Source: Lutibacter sp. B1 (GTDB lineage Bacteria > Bacteroidota > Bacteroidia > Flavobacteriales > Flavobacteriaceae). Taken from it: a stretch of 64,000 bases of DNA. Positions 1 through 8,584 of the stretch are shown here, one piece after another. Positions within the stretch are counted from its first letter, which is position 1; each line of letters opens with the position of its first letter. The position numbers were made by a program, and so were the translations under genes. The stretch spans positions 1-64,000 of the forward strand of contig NZ_JAAZUI010000017.1 in assembly GCF_012524075.1 (NCBI RefSeq), read 5' to 3'. A model generated the notes under the pieces. The model saw only the letters and a list, made by a program, of their open reading frames with translations, was not told where the DNA came from and did not search any database.

Positions 1-104
1 TACACCTCCCTAAAAATAAAAAAACAGCCTTTTACAAAAAAATCCGTAGTACACAAACTGGAAATTAAAAATTACCAATATGCTCTAAACAAAGGGAGTT
101 CGGC

Positions 105-221
105 ATGACAGCTGCAACTTGGGTTAAAATTACAGAGTCATTTAGTTTAGGAGCATCGGCATCAGCAATATTTAACCCTGATACAGAAGATGCTTATTTA
201 GTATTTATACTATCCTTATAA
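105..221 (+). pseudogene. C-terminal fragment of an outer-membrane beta-barrel protein
   Basis: The frame is open from about 69 and reads from an ATG at 105 to TAA at 219-221 (38 codons). The peptide alternates polar and hydrophobic residues (TWVKITESFSLGASASAIF) and ends YLVFILSL, like the last strands of a small barrel. An in-frame stop at 66-68 means it does not continue upstream in this frame, so it is either the tail of a frameshifted gene reaching beyond the window or a relic. The family is not recognised. Low confidence that it is expressed. Confidence 0.3.
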
Positions 222-257
222 AAATATTTTTTGTTAATTATTATTTTAGGTTTTTTG

Positions 258-292
258 GCCTGCTCAATAAAATTTGGGCAGGCTTTTCTTTT
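258..292 (+). terminator. Intrinsic terminator
   Basis: GCCTGC (258-263) pairs with GCAGGC (278-283) and is followed by a T-rich run (284-293). It lies between the rightward fragment at 105-221 and the leftward lipoprotein gene ending at 292, and can stop transcription from both sides because an AT-rich run also precedes the stem. Confidence 0.75.
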
Positions 293-906
293 TAAAGTTG
301 TTTATTGTATAATTTAACACCAACAGGTATAGCAATGTCTAAATCATTTTCTTTTGGAGGAATAGGGCACGAATATTTATGATTGTATGCACAATATGGA
401 TTATACGCTTTATTAAAATCGATAATAATAGTTCTACTTTCTTTTTCAGGAATTTCTAAATCAATATACCGTCCACCGCCATAGCTTGAAGTTCCATTAG
501 TTAAATCGTTAAAAGGTAAAAATAAGTAATTTGCATACTCAACGGTTGTTATTAAGTTTTGATTTTGGTATATGCTTAGTTTGAATTCTCTTCCATTTAA
601 AGTAAATTTTACAATACCGTATTTTCTGTATAAAGGCAAACGATCAGTTGTTGTTTGCATTTCAAATATTGGTGTGTTAGGTGTTAATGTAAATTCGGCT
701 TCAACTCTGTAATTTCTGTCAATTTCAAAAAAATCTAAGCCCTTGAATAGTTTAAAACCTTCTTCTGTTAATGGAGATTTATCTTTATCGGCAAATTCTG
801 TATTTAATTCATATTGAAATTGTTTAATTTCATCTTCATAACTTTTTGTTTGCGAGTTACAGCTCATAAAGAAAATAGAAAAGGTAAAAATTAAAATATG
901 TTTCAT
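292..906 (-). CDS. DUF1684 family lipoprotein
   Basis: Predicted exported lipoprotein of about 204 residues. I start it at the ATG at 906 because this gives a short charged N-terminus, a hydrophobic stretch and a lipobox (FFMSCNS, Cys about residue 16); the longer frame reaching 981 would bury the signal. The body has the conserved DUF1684 features: a FNDLTNGTSSYGGGRYIDL stretch, DFNKAYNPYCAYN, and CPIPPKEN near the end. The biochemical role of the family is unknown. The start lies one base after the stop of the upstream lipoprotein gene (908-1441), so the two are probably co-transcribed and translationally coupled. Ends beside a terminator at 258-292. Confidence 0.8.
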   Translation of the reverse strand: MKHILIFTFSIFFMSCNSQTKSYEDEIKQFQYELNTEFADKDKSPLTEEGFKLFKGLDFFEIDRNYRVEAEFTLTPNTPIFEMQTTTDRLPLYRKYGIVKFTLNGREFKLSIYQNQNLITTVEYANYLFLPFNDLTNGTSSYGGGRYIDLEIPEKESRTIIIDFNKAYNPYCAYNHKYSCPIPPKENDLDIAIPVGVKLYNKQL

Positions 907-907
907 T

Positions 908-1441
908 TTATTGTATAGTGTTTGGAATAATAGTATTTGTTGGTTGAAGTTGTAATTTGGTTGTAAAGGCATCAAATTCACCTTTTTCTGAAAGTTGTTT
1001 AATTGTATTGGTATTAAAATTTCCTTTCAAATAAAAAGCATTTATTTTGTTTCCGTCCATTTTATAATATACAAGTTCTTTAACAATTCCTTGATATTCT
1101 TTTCCGGAGATTACCAATCTGTTGCTTTCTTGATTGCTTCTAACAATATCAGTAAAATTAGAACTTGTTATCATATTAATTTCAGTATTTATTTTTTGAA
1201 GATTTACAGGATTGATGTTATCAATAGTAATGTATTTAAAATCGTATACATTGGTAAAAAACGAATTAATTTCAGGCGACATACCACTTAAAATATTAGT
1301 CATAAATCGTGGTAATTGAAATGCTGTAGAATTCATATCGTTTTTATGGTTATTATAAAATCGATTAAATGTGTACATAGAACCACAACTGGTAGTAATA
1401 AATGTTAGTAAAATAACAGTAAGAGTAACAATTTTTTTCAT
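908..1441 (-). CDS. DUF4252-like lipoprotein
   Basis: Predicted lipoprotein of 177 residues. The start at 1441 gives MKKIVTLTV followed by a hydrophobic stretch and lipobox TTSCGS; the longer frame (to 1501) adds a second hydrophobic segment and is less likely. The pattern of a Phe-rich N-terminus (FNRFYNNHKND, FQLPRFM) followed by an alternating hydrophobic region and a predicted LVYYKMDGNKINAFYLKGN strand pair resembles the DUF4252 family common in Bacteroidota, but I could not test this. First gene of a two-gene leftward operon with the DUF1684 lipoprotein. Function unknown. Confidence 0.65.
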   Translation of the reverse strand: MKKIVTLTVILLTFITTSCGSMYTFNRFYNNHKNDMNSTAFQLPRFMTNILSGMSPEINSFFTNVYDFKYITIDNINPVNLQKINTEINMITSSNFTDIVRSNQESNRLVISGKEYQGIVKELVYYKMDGNKINAFYLKGNFNTNTIKQLSEKGEFDAFTTKLQLQPTNTIIPNTIQ

Positions 1442-1551
1442 TTTTAAGAATTTGAATTTATGTAAAAATAGAATATTTATACTAATACTAAATAATAACA
1501 ATAAAATAACAGTTAAGAAAATTAAATAAAATTTTATGTTAAAAATTTTTG

Positions 1552-1559
1552 TAGTTTTG
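1552..1559 (+). promoter_or_regulatory. Bacteroidota -7 element for the MFS leader transcript
   Basis: TAGTTTTG fits the TAnnTTTG -7 consensus. A start site about 5-8 bases downstream (near 1566) would give a leader RNA beginning just ahead of the 21-codon leader peptide at 1579. No clear -33 TTG is seen. Confidence 0.5.
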
Positions 1560-1578
1560 GTATAGAAATAAGATAAAC

Positions 1579-1644
1579 ATGAATAATTATACCAAAATCA
1601 AATCTGTGCACAAGTGGTTATTTAATATTGCCGGATATTTATGA
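1579..1644 (+). CDS. Putative 21-residue leader peptide of the MFS gene
   Basis: ATG at 1579 to TGA at 1642-1644 encodes MNNYTKIKSVHKWLFNIAGYL. It has no resemblance to a membrane or exported protein. Its codons 18-19 contain GCCGG (1630-1634), the exact complement of CCGGC (1680-1684) in the left arm of the terminator hairpin that ends 14 bases before the MFS start. This is the classic layout of a leader peptide whose translation controls an attenuator: a ribosome finishing the leader covers GCCGG and lets the terminator fold, while one stalled earlier leaves GCCGG free to pair with the terminator arm. The inducer is not evident; drugs acting on the ribosome are the usual signal for such leaders ahead of exporters. 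Inference from sequence only. Confidence 0.5.
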   Translation: MNNYTKIKSVHKWLFNIAGYL

Positions 1645-1675
1645 TATAATTATTACAATTAATAAATTTATATAT

Positions 1676-1706
1676 AAACCCGGCTTAGAGCTGGGTTTTT
1701 ACATTT
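1676..1706 (+). terminator. Attenuator terminator upstream of the MFS exporter
   Basis: AAACCCGGCT (1676-1685) pairs with AGCTGGGTTT (1689-1698) over ten base pairs (one G-U) with loop TAG, followed by TTACATTTT. It sits inside the 5' leader of the MFS gene, after its promoter and leader peptide, not behind any gene, so it should act as a regulated terminator. The alternative pairing is GCCGG 1630-1634 with CCGGC 1680-1684. Confidence 0.6.
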
Positions 1707-1711
1707 TAAAT

Positions 1712-2962
1712 ATGATAAAAAGAGCATTTAATAGCTACCAAGAATCATTTAAAGGACTTTCAAAAGAGGTTTGGTGGTTGGCTTTAATAACATTTATTAA
1801 TAGAGCCGGTACAATGGTATTACCATTTATGTCTTTATATTTAACAGAAGACTTACATATGAGTTTTTCAGAAGTGGGATGGATTATGAGTAGTTTTGGA
1901 GTTGGTTCTTTATTAGGTTCGTGGTTGGGAGGAAAACTTACAGATAAAATTGGTTTTTACACGGTAATGTTTTGGAGTCTTTTGGTTACTGGATTTTTGT
2001 TTATTGGATTGCAGTTTATTACGTCGTTTGCAGGATTTGCAATTGGAATATTTTTAACAATGACAGTTGCAGATACTTTTAGACCTGCCATGTTCGTTTC
2101 ATTAAAAGCCTACAGCAAACCTGAAAATCAAACAAGGTCATTAACGTTAATTCGTTTAGCAATAAATTTAGGATTTTCATTCGGGCCATTTTTAGGAGGT
2201 TTAATAATAGCGACTTTAAGTTATTCCGGACTTTTTTGGGTTGATGGACTTACATGTATTGCGGCTATAATTTTGATGAGAATTGTATTAGACCGTAAAC
2301 AATATAAGCCTAAAAAAACAGAAACTAATTTGGAGAGTTTAAATGTGGTACTTTCAGTATATAAAGATAAACTTTATTGGGTTTTTTTAGCAGTAATTTT
2401 TTTAATGGGTTTAATTTTTTTACAACTTTTTACAACAATACCGTTGTTTTATAGTGAAGTTCATAAGTTAACTGAAGTTCAAATAGGATTAATACTGTCT
2501 CTTAATGGGTTTTTAATATTTTTGATTGAGATGCCTTTAATTCATTATATAGAAAAAACCTTGTTAGATAGAATGAAGATTATTACTTGGAGTTTAGTTT
2601 TACTTGCTTTAAGTTTTATTGTTTTAAATAGTACAACTTGGGTTGGTATATTAATTATAAGCATGTTACTTATAACTGTTGGAGAAATGTTGGCATTTCC
2701 ATTTACAAATAATTTTGCTATGAACAGAGCTCCAATAGGTAAAGAAGGCCGTTATATGGCATTGTATACAATGGCATTTTCGCTTGCACATATATTTAGT
2801 GCGAAAACAGGTATGGAAATTATAGACAGATTTGGCTATACTGCAAATTGGTTTTTGATGGGAGGATTTGGATTTTTAGCTGTTATATTAATGTTTTTAT
2901 TACGTAAAATGCTGAAAGAAGAATCCTTAGAAAAAGAAAAAAAACACCTTTTACATCACTAA
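1712..2962 (+). CDS. MFS drug/proton-antiporter-type exporter
   Basis: Major facilitator protein of 416 residues with 12 predicted membrane helices. The loop between helices 2 and 3 carries the family signature (GSLLGSWLGGKLTDKIG), and helix 5 has GFSFGPFLGGLI, resembling the antiporter motif of DHA1-type multidrug exporters such as MdtH. It should export an organic compound in exchange for protons at the inner membrane; the substrate cannot be read from sequence. I choose the ATG at 1712 because translation from the in-frame TTG at 1628 would read through the terminator hairpin and add 28 unconvincing residues. Preceded by a leader peptide and attenuator, so expression is probably inducible. 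Monocistronic. Confidence 0.85.
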   Translation: MIKRAFNSYQESFKGLSKEVWWLALITFINRAGTMVLPFMSLYLTEDLHMSFSEVGWIMSSFGVGSLLGSWLGGKLTDKIGFYTVMFWSLLVTGFLFIGLQFITSFAGFAIGIFLTMTVADTFRPAMFVSLKAYSKPENQTRSLTLIRLAINLGFSFGPFLGGLIIATLSYSGLFWVDGLTCIAAIILMRIVLDRKQYKPKKTETNLESLNVVLSVYKDKLYWVFLAVIFLMGLIFLQLFTTIPLFYSEVHKLTEVQIGLILSLNGFLIFLIEMPLIHYIEKTLLDRMKIITWSLVLLALSFIVLNSTTWVGILIISMLLITVGEMLAFPFTNNFAMNRAPIGKEGRYMALYTMAFSLAHIFSAKTGMEIIDRFGYTANWFLMGGFGFLAVILMFLLRKMLKEESLEKEKKHLLHH

Positions 2963-3002
2963 AATAAATAGTAAAATTATTTATAGAAAGTTATTATTTA
3001 AG

Positions 3003-3010
3003 TACATTTG
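3003..3010 (+). promoter_or_regulatory. -7 element for the GH5 gene
   Basis: TACATTTG matches TAnnTTTG and lies about 97 bases before the GH5 start in the otherwise empty interval between the MFS gene and the glycosidase. Confidence 0.45.
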
Positions 3011-3106
3011 AGTAGTTAAATTTTAAATAAATAATTATGTTTTGCGTAGTTATTAATGTTTACTGTAAGCCTTATTAACTATGTTGAATATAGAATAAAA
3101 TCAATT

Positions 3107-4159
3107 ATGAAAAAAATAATTTTATTACAATTAGTTTCAGTATTCTTACTATTGTTTACATCTTGTGATGATAAGGCTAAAAAAGCCTTAGTAGATGAAA
3201 ATTCAACACCTATAAAACTTGAACTGTCAAAAATTAGCGTAAAAGGGAACTCATTTGTAACTGCAGATGCAACTCCTATTGTTTTTAGAGGATTAGATGC
3301 CAGTGATCCTGATAAATTAGAAAAAGACGGTCATTGGGGTATTGAGTATTTTCAAGAAATGAAGAATTGGGGAGCTACAATTACGCGTTTTCCGGTTCAT
3401 CCAAAAGCATGGAGAGAACGTGGAAAAGAGGCATATTTAAAGTTAATGGATGATGGTATAAAATGGGCTACAGAAGTTGGTATTTATGTTATTATAGATT
3501 GGCACAGTATAGGTAATTTAAAAGATAATAAATATTTTATGCCTATGTATGAAACTTCAATGGAAGAAACTGAAGATTTTTGGCGTACAATGGCCAAAAG
3601 ATATAAAGGAAATAATACAGTTGCTTTTTTTGAAATTTTTAATGAACCAACAACCTATAACGGACAGTTAGGTGAATGTACTTGGAATGAGTGGAAAGTT
3701 ATTGTTGAAAAATTAATTGGAGTAATTAGAGAGAATGGTTGCAATGCAGTTCCTTTAGTTGCAGGTTTTAATTGGGGATACGATTTATCTCCTTTAAAAG
3801 AAAATCCGATTGCTGCAGAAGGAATTGGTTATGTGAGTCATCCATATCCTCAAAAAAGAGAAAAACCATGGGAACTACAATGGACGGAAGATTGGGGGTT
3901 TGCTGGAGAAAAATATCCACTAATTTTATCAGAAATGGGTTTTTGTGGTGCTGATGATGAAGGTGCGCACGTGCCTGTAATTAGTGATGAGTCTTATGGC
4001 GATGCAATTACTAAATATGCTGATGAAAGAGGTATTTCTTATACTGTTTGGGTTTTTGATCCGGAATGGGCTCCAATGTTATTCACCGATTGGAATTACA
4101 CACCATCACGTCAAGGTGTGTACTTTAAAAAAGCTTTACAAGGATATCATACAAAGTAA
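3107..4159 (+). CDS. GH5-family endo-beta-glycanase lipoprotein (cellulase-like)
   Basis: Lipoprotein of 350 residues; the ATG at 3107 gives a signal with lipobox FTSCDD (Cys20), while the in-frame ATG at 3056 would only add 17 residues in front of it. The body is a glycoside hydrolase family 5 (clan A) barrel: RFPVHP near residue 94, DWHS near 131, the acid/base Glu in FEIFNEP (Glu180) and the nucleophile in LSEMG (Glu276), plus SHPYP near 244. All key residues are present. It should hydrolyse beta-linked glucans or mannans at the cell surface or periplasm; the exact substrate cannot be assigned because GH5 is broad. Own promoter at 3003-3010 and terminator at 4174-4204; no SusCD pair nearby, so it is not in a recognisable polysaccharide utilisation locus. 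Confidence 0.85.
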   Translation: MKKIILLQLVSVFLLLFTSCDDKAKKALVDENSTPIKLELSKISVKGNSFVTADATPIVFRGLDASDPDKLEKDGHWGIEYFQEMKNWGATITRFPVHPKAWRERGKEAYLKLMDDGIKWATEVGIYVIIDWHSIGNLKDNKYFMPMYETSMEETEDFWRTMAKRYKGNNTVAFFEIFNEPTTYNGQLGECTWNEWKVIVEKLIGVIRENGCNAVPLVAGFNWGYDLSPLKENPIAAEGIGYVSHPYPQKREKPWELQWTEDWGFAGEKYPLILSEMGFCGADDEGAHVPVISDESYGDAITKYADERGISYTVWVFDPEWAPMLFTDWNYTPSRQGVYFKKALQGYHTK

Positions 4160-4173
4160 AAAGGTGTTTTAAA

Positions 4174-4204
4174 AAAAGTCCCGTTCAAAACGGGACTTTT
4201 TTTT
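4174..4204 (+). terminator. Bidirectional intrinsic terminator
   Basis: AAAAGTCCCGTT (4174-4185) pairs perfectly with AACGGGACTTTT (4189-4200), with an A-run before and T-run after. It separates the convergent GH5 gene and peroxiredoxin gene and can serve both. Confidence 0.9.
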
Positions 4205-4208
4205 GGTT

Positions 4209-4763
4209 TTAACTTTTATATTTTTCAATAATGTTTTTTACTTGTTTACTGTCTTCTTCAGCATTTACATTTGAATTTTTATAAATTACTTTTTTGTTTT
4301 TATCTAAAACAAAAGTCCATCTTTGCGTAGTAACTCCTCTTGTTAATAAAAAATTACCGGCTTCAAATGTTCCGCCATCACTTACGGGAACTCCAAATTT
4401 TTTGGCAATTTTACCTTCACTGTCAGATAACAAAGGAAAATTTAATTGATACGATTCTTTAAAATGTTTTAGACCCTCAATTTCATCGCCACTAACTCCA
4501 ATAACAGTTACGCCCATTTTATCAAACGAAGCTTTATCATCTCTATAAGCGCATGCTTGTTTAGTACAGCCACCGGTCATAGCAGCAGGATAAAAATAAA
4601 CTACTAAAAAATCGGTTGAAACATCTTTAGATGCCCACTGTGTACCTTCACTGTCAGTTCCATTAAAATCAGGAGCAATATCACCAATATTTAATTCTTC
4701 TGAATTTTGAGCACAACCCGTTGTAATAGTTAAAATTATAAGTGTTTTAAGAATGTTTTTCAT
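4209..4763 (-). CDS. Exported Bcp/AhpC-type peroxiredoxin lipoprotein
   Basis: Thiol peroxidase of 184 residues. Starting at 4763 gives a lipoprotein signal (TITTGCAQ, Cys17). The thioredoxin-fold domain has YFYPAAMTGGCTKQAC: Cys66 is in the peroxidatic position after the P..MT..C loop and Cys71, five residues on, is the resolving Cys spacing of atypical two-Cys bacterioferritin-comigratory (BCP/PrxQ) enzymes. RWTFVLDK and the preceding GVTTQR fit the family's active-site Arg region. It should reduce peroxides in the periplasm, which is unusual since most BCPs are cytoplasmic. The start lies 10 bases after the stop of mutB, so it may be the last gene of the udk-divIC-mutAB-prx block, stopped at the terminator 4174-4204. 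Confidence 0.85.
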   Translation of the reverse strand: MKNILKTLIILTITTGCAQNSEELNIGDIAPDFNGTDSEGTQWASKDVSTDFLVVYFYPAAMTGGCTKQACAYRDDKASFDKMGVTVIGVSGDEIEGLKHFKESYQLNFPLLSDSEGKIAKKFGVPVSDGGTFEAGNFLLTRGVTTQRWTFVLDKNKKVIYKNSNVNAEEDSKQVKNIIEKYKS

Positions 4764-4773
4764 TTTTTTAGTT

Positions 4774-6831
4774 TTAGTTAATACTTTCAATTAATATATT
4801 CAATATTTCAATAGCAGCTTTTGATATTTTTGTGCCGGGACCATAAACACCAACCACACCGGCATCAAATAAAAATTGATAATCTTGAGTCGGAATTACT
4901 CCTCCGGCAATTACCATAATATCTTCTCTTCCATATTTTTTAAGCTCAGCAATTACTTGAGGAACAAGTGTTTTATGTCCGGCAGCTAAAGATGAAACTC
5001 CTAATATATGAACGTCATTTTCTACAGCTTGTTTTACAGCTTCCTGAGGTGATTGAAATAATGGTCCAATATCAACATCAAAACCTAAATCGGCATAACC
5101 GGATGAAACGACTTTTGCACCTCTATCGTGGCCATCTTGACCTAATTTGGTAATCATAATTCGAGGTCTTCTTCCTTCCAATTCAGCAAATTGATTAGCT
5201 AAATCTTTTGCTTTATTGAAGTCTTTATCATTTTTAATTTCTTTACTGTACACGCCCGAAATTGATTTTATAGTTGCTTTATACCTTCCAAATACTTCTT
5301 CTAAAGCACTTGAAATTTCACCTAATGTAGCTCTTTTTTCAGCTGCAATTACAGCCAAATCTAATAAATTTCCTTCACCTGATTTTGCACAAATTGTTAA
5401 ATTTTTAAGTGCAATATTAACTTCTTCGCTATTTCTAGTAGCTTTTAAGTTATTTAAACGTACAATTTGAGACTTTCTAACAGCTTCGTTATCAACTTCT
5501 AAAATTTGTAAAGGATCTTCTTCGGTTAATTTGTATTTGTTTACACCAACAATTGTATCCTGATTGCTGTCAATTCTTGCTTGTTTTTTAGCGGCGGCTT
5601 CTTCAATACGCATTTTTGGAATACCTTGTTCAATCGCTTTGGTCATTCCGCCAAGTTCTTCAACTTCTTGAAGCAATTCCCAGGCTTTATTCATAATTTC
5701 TTCGGTTCTTTTTTCAACAAAAGAAGAGCCTGCCCAAGGATCAACAGTTTTAGTAATTTGAGTTTCTTCTTGTATATAAATTTGTGTATTTCGGGCAATT
5801 CTTGCCGAAAAATCGGTTGGTAAAGCAATGGCTTCGTCTAAAGCGTTTGTGTGGAGGCTTTGAGTTCCCCCAAAAGCTGCTGCCATAGCTTCTATTACCG
5901 TTCTTGCAACATTATTAAAAGGATCTTGTTCTGATAAGCTCCAACCACTGGTTTGGCAATGCGTACGTAATGCGAGTGATTTTGAGTTTTTTGGATTAAA
6001 TTGCTTCACAATTTTTGCCCACAACATACGTGCTGCTCTCATTTTTGCAATTTCGCTGAAATGATCCATTCCAATTGCCCAAAAGAAAGATAAACGAGGA
6101 GCAAAAGAGTCAATATCCATACCGCTTGCAATACCTGTTCTTAAATACTCTAAACCATCGGCTAATGTATATGCCAATTCAATTTCGGGTGTGGCGCCGG
6201 CTTCCTGCATATGATACCCCGAAATAGAAATCGAATTGAATTTTGGCATATTTTTGCTGGCATATTCAAAGATGTCAGCGATAATTTTCATGGAGGGCGT
6301 TGGCGGATAAATGTAGGTGTTGCGCACCATAAATTCTTTCAAAATATCGTTCTGAATGGTGCCTTCCAATAATTTTTCAGCAACGCCTTGCTCTTTTGCG
6401 GCCACAATGTAAAAGGCCAAAATAGGCAAAACGGCGCCATTCATCGTCATTGAAACCGACATTTGGTCTAGCGGAATTTGGTCAAACAACATTTTCATGT
6501 CTTCGACAGAATCAATGGCCACACCGGCTTTTCCAACATCGCCCTGCACACGTTCGTGATCCGAATCGTAACCGCGGTGTGTAGCCAAGTCAAAAGCAAC
6601 AGATAAACCTTTTTGCCCGGCAGCTAAATTTCTTCTGTAAAAAGCATTGCTTTCTTCAGCTGTTGAAAATCCGGCATATTGCCTAATTGTCCAAGGTCTG
6701 CGTACATACATAGTAGAATATGGACCTCTTAAATTTGGTGCTACACCTGCAATAAAGTTTTCGTGCTCAAATGAAATATCTTTTTTATTTTGAGTTCTAA
6801 TTTCTAGTTTTGAAAAATCTTTACGCTTCAT
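4774..6831 (-). CDS. mutB: Methylmalonyl-CoA mutase large (catalytic) subunit
   Basis: Catalytic subunit of adenosylcobalamin-dependent methylmalonyl-CoA mutase, which interconverts succinyl-CoA and methylmalonyl-CoA in propionate metabolism. 685 residues, in the usual range once the short N-terminus is allowed for. The N-terminal barrel has [20 protein letters not shown] and [11 protein letters not shown]; the C-terminal cobalamin-binding domain has [13 protein letters not shown], the DxHxxG motif supplying the axial His, followed by GGVIP. The start overlaps the end of mutA by 11 bases, typical for the pair. Oddity: residues about 77-195 (bases 6250-6600) are visibly richer in G+C, including third codon positions, than the rest of the gene and its neighbours, suggesting recombination with a foreign allele. 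Confidence 0.97.
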   Translation of the reverse strand: MKRKDFSKLEIRTQNKKDISFEHENFIAGVAPNLRGPYSTMYVRRPWTIRQYAGFSTAEESNAFYRRNLAAGQKGLSVAFDLATHRGYDSDHERVQGDVGKAGVAIDSVEDMKMLFDQIPLDQMSVSMTMNGAVLPILAFYIVAAKEQGVAEKLLEGTIQNDILKEFMVRNTYIYPPTPSMKIIADIFEYASKNMPKFNSISISGYHMQEAGATPEIELAYTLADGLEYLRTGIASGMDIDSFAPRLSFFWAIGMDHFSEIAKMRAARMLWAKIVKQFNPKNSKSLALRTHCQTSGWSLSEQDPFNNVARTVIEAMAAAFGGTQSLHTNALDEAIALPTDFSARIARNTQIYIQEETQITKTVDPWAGSSFVEKRTEEIMNKAWELLQEVEELGGMTKAIEQGIPKMRIEEAAAKKQARIDSNQDTIVGVNKYKLTEEDPLQILEVDNEAVRKSQIVRLNNLKATRNSEEVNIALKNLTICAKSGEGNLLDLAVIAAEKRATLGEISSALEEVFGRYKATIKSISGVYSKEIKNDKDFNKAKDLANQFAELEGRRPRIMITKLGQDGHDRGAKVVSSGYADLGFDVDIGPLFQSPQEAVKQAVENDVHILGVSSLAAGHKTLVPQVIAELKKYGREDIMVIAGGVIPTQDYQFLFDAGVVGVYGPGTKISKAAIEILNILIESIN

Positions 6832-8179
6832 TTTTCAATTTTTTTTGTTCCAATTTTTCTGATAAGCGTTTTGGTGTTATTGGAATTATTAATGTTTTTA
6901 TAGCTTTTTTTTCTTTAAATGGGTTAGTTTCCATTTCATTTTTCATCAAATCTTGTTCATTAGGGTATTTGTTGGTTCCCAATAAAACTAATTCACAAGC
7001 ATCAAATTGGGCTTGTTCTTTTTGAGTATTTTCTTTTATTTTACGTTGTATGGTTCCTTCTTTTAACTGATGTAAAAAACCACCACTTTTTTCAATTTCT
7101 TTAAATAATACCAATGCTTTTTCTGCGATTTGTAGAGTAATAGATTCTATGTAGTACGAATCTTTTACTATGTATTGAGCATTTTTAAAATAGCTTTCTT
7201 CTTTCAAAATTAATAATTGATTTCGTGCTATTCTTGTTCCAAATTCGTTTGGTTTTTTGAAAAGGACATCATACGAACAATTCGAAATTGTATTAGCTCC
7301 GCCTAAAATAGCACTCATACTTTCAGTTGTAGTTCTAAGTAAGTTAACATTATAATCGTATAATGTTTTATTGCGGATGCTAGGTTCAGCAAAAACTGTA
7401 GCATTACAACTTGTATTATATTCTTTTAAAATGAGATTGTATAAGTATTTAAAGGCTCTTATTTTTGAAATTTCAAAGAAATAATTGCTGCCAATGGCAA
7501 AATTAAACTGAATTTTATGTGAGATTTCTCCACCAAATTTAGTTAAATACTCATTAGCATGTGCTAATGCGTAAGCAATTTGTTGTACTGTATTGGCTCC
7601 TGCATTTTGATAAATTTGAGTATTAACGCTTAAAGTATGATGAGTTGTTGAAGTTTTAGCGAGAATATGTTCTAACTTTTTAAAATCTTCATTTAAAGAT
7701 TTATACCAATTACCGCTTTGTGCTAAATCACCAACAATATCAATGTTTAAAAATACAGTTTCGTTTTTAAGAAATTCTGAAAGTTCAATACAAAATTCTT
7801 CTGAAAGAAATTCTAGCTGAAACTGAAAATCGATATTTTTATGTAAGAGGTTTTTGAATAAGTTGGTGATATTAAAAGGTTGTTTTGAAATAAATTTAAG
7901 AGAGTTTGCACCTCTTTTAATTACATCTAAAGCTTGTTTATTGGCTTCAACTTCATTGGTAACAGTAATTTTTTCGCAAATTTTAAAATCAGTATCAGAA
8001 GTTGGAATTTCTAATTTCTCAAAATCGTCTGAATGATAAAAAGGTTTTATAGTAATACCTTCAAGAGTTTTAGTTAAAAGAGTTTCATTATAATCAGCAC
8101 CTTTTAAATCAAATTGTATTTTTTGTTTCCAAGCTGCAGCAGAACTTGGTTCAAAATCGGTTGTAATTAAGTTACTCAT
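6821..8179 (-). CDS. mutA: Methylmalonyl-CoA mutase small (beta) subunit
   Basis: Structural partner of MutB. 452 residues that align with the N-terminal and barrel parts of the mutase: [21 protein letters not shown], then the [12 protein letters not shown] helix and a [16 protein letters not shown] segment matching MutB's [15 protein letters not shown]. The catalytic and cobalamin-binding residues are absent, and the protein ends shortly after the barrel, without the C-terminal flavodoxin-like domain kept as a vestige in the long small subunits of Propionibacterium or Actinomycetes. It should form the heterodimer with MutB and not bind B12. First of the mutAB pair; divIC lies 81 bases upstream in the same direction. 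Confidence 0.93.
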   Translation of the reverse strand: MSNLITTDFEPSSAAAWKQKIQFDLKGADYNETLLTKTLEGITIKPFYHSDDFEKLEIPTSDTDFKICEKITVTNEVEANKQALDVIKRGANSLKFISKQPFNITNLFKNLLHKNIDFQFQLEFLSEEFCIELSEFLKNETVFLNIDIVGDLAQSGNWYKSLNEDFKKLEHILAKTSTTHHTLSVNTQIYQNAGANTVQQIAYALAHANEYLTKFGGEISHKIQFNFAIGSNYFFEISKIRAFKYLYNLILKEYNTSCNATVFAEPSIRNKTLYDYNVNLLRTTTESMSAILGGANTISNCSYDVLFKKPNEFGTRIARNQLLILKEESYFKNAQYIVKDSYYIESITLQIAEKALVLFKEIEKSGGFLHQLKEGTIQRKIKENTQKEQAQFDACELVLLGTNKYPNEQDLMKNEMETNPFKEKKAIKTLIIPITPKRLSEKLEQKKLKNEA

Positions 8180-8260
8180 ATAAATAGTATTTAAACAAAA
8201 CTCTGAAATAATATTGAAATATGAGCGGTTTTGTTTGTTTATTCCGGTAAATAAATATAG

Positions 8261-8581
8261 CTATTTTTTAGGCAAGGTGTCATACTCAATAATGTATATT
8301 TCTTCATTCTCTTTTTTCATGTGGTATTGTTCTCTGGCGAACTTTTCTAATTTTTCTTTGTCTTCAAGTTTTTTTATAAGCTCTTTATCTTGTTCGATTT
8401 GAGATTTGAAATACTCTTTTTCATTTTTAAGCTTATGTATTTCTTTATCTAATTCTCTATGATTAAGAAATGAATTTTCATCAAAAAAAGCCATCCATAC
8501 AATAAAAACAGAAAGTATTATTACATATCTGTTAGTAATAAACTTTATGATTGGTTTATTTGCGAATTGCTTAAATGTCAT
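8261..8581 (-). CDS. FtsB/DivIC-family septum formation initiator
   Basis: Small single-pass membrane protein of 106 residues: short cytoplasmic N-terminus, one membrane helix (about residues 20-35, YVIILSVFIVWMAFF), then a coiled coil (ELDKEIHKLKNEKEYF to IKKLEDKEKL) and the family hallmark EKFAREQYHMKKENEEIYII. In the cell-division machinery FtsB/DivIC joins FtsL and FtsQ/DivIB to activate septal peptidoglycan synthesis. Three bases separate it from udk upstream, so they are co-transcribed; this order next to udk and mutAB is common in Flavobacteriaceae as far as I recall. Confidence 0.88.
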   Translation of the reverse strand: MTFKQFANKPIIKFITNRYVIILSVFIVWMAFFDENSFLNHRELDKEIHKLKNEKEYFKSQIEQDKELIKKLEDKEKLEKFAREQYHMKKENEEIYIIEYDTLPKK

Positions 8582-8584
8582 AAA

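Noticed and set aside
995-1291. Rightward open frame opposite the DUF4252-like lipoprotein gene
   Set aside because: Shadow of the real minus-strand gene: low-complexity Ile/Phe/Asn-rich text, no signal and no promoter.
1628-1711. TTG-initiated N-terminal extension of the MFS exporter
   Set aside because: It would translate through the terminator hairpin at 1676-1698 and adds 28 residues unlike any MFS N-terminus; the ATG at 1712 gives a normal start.
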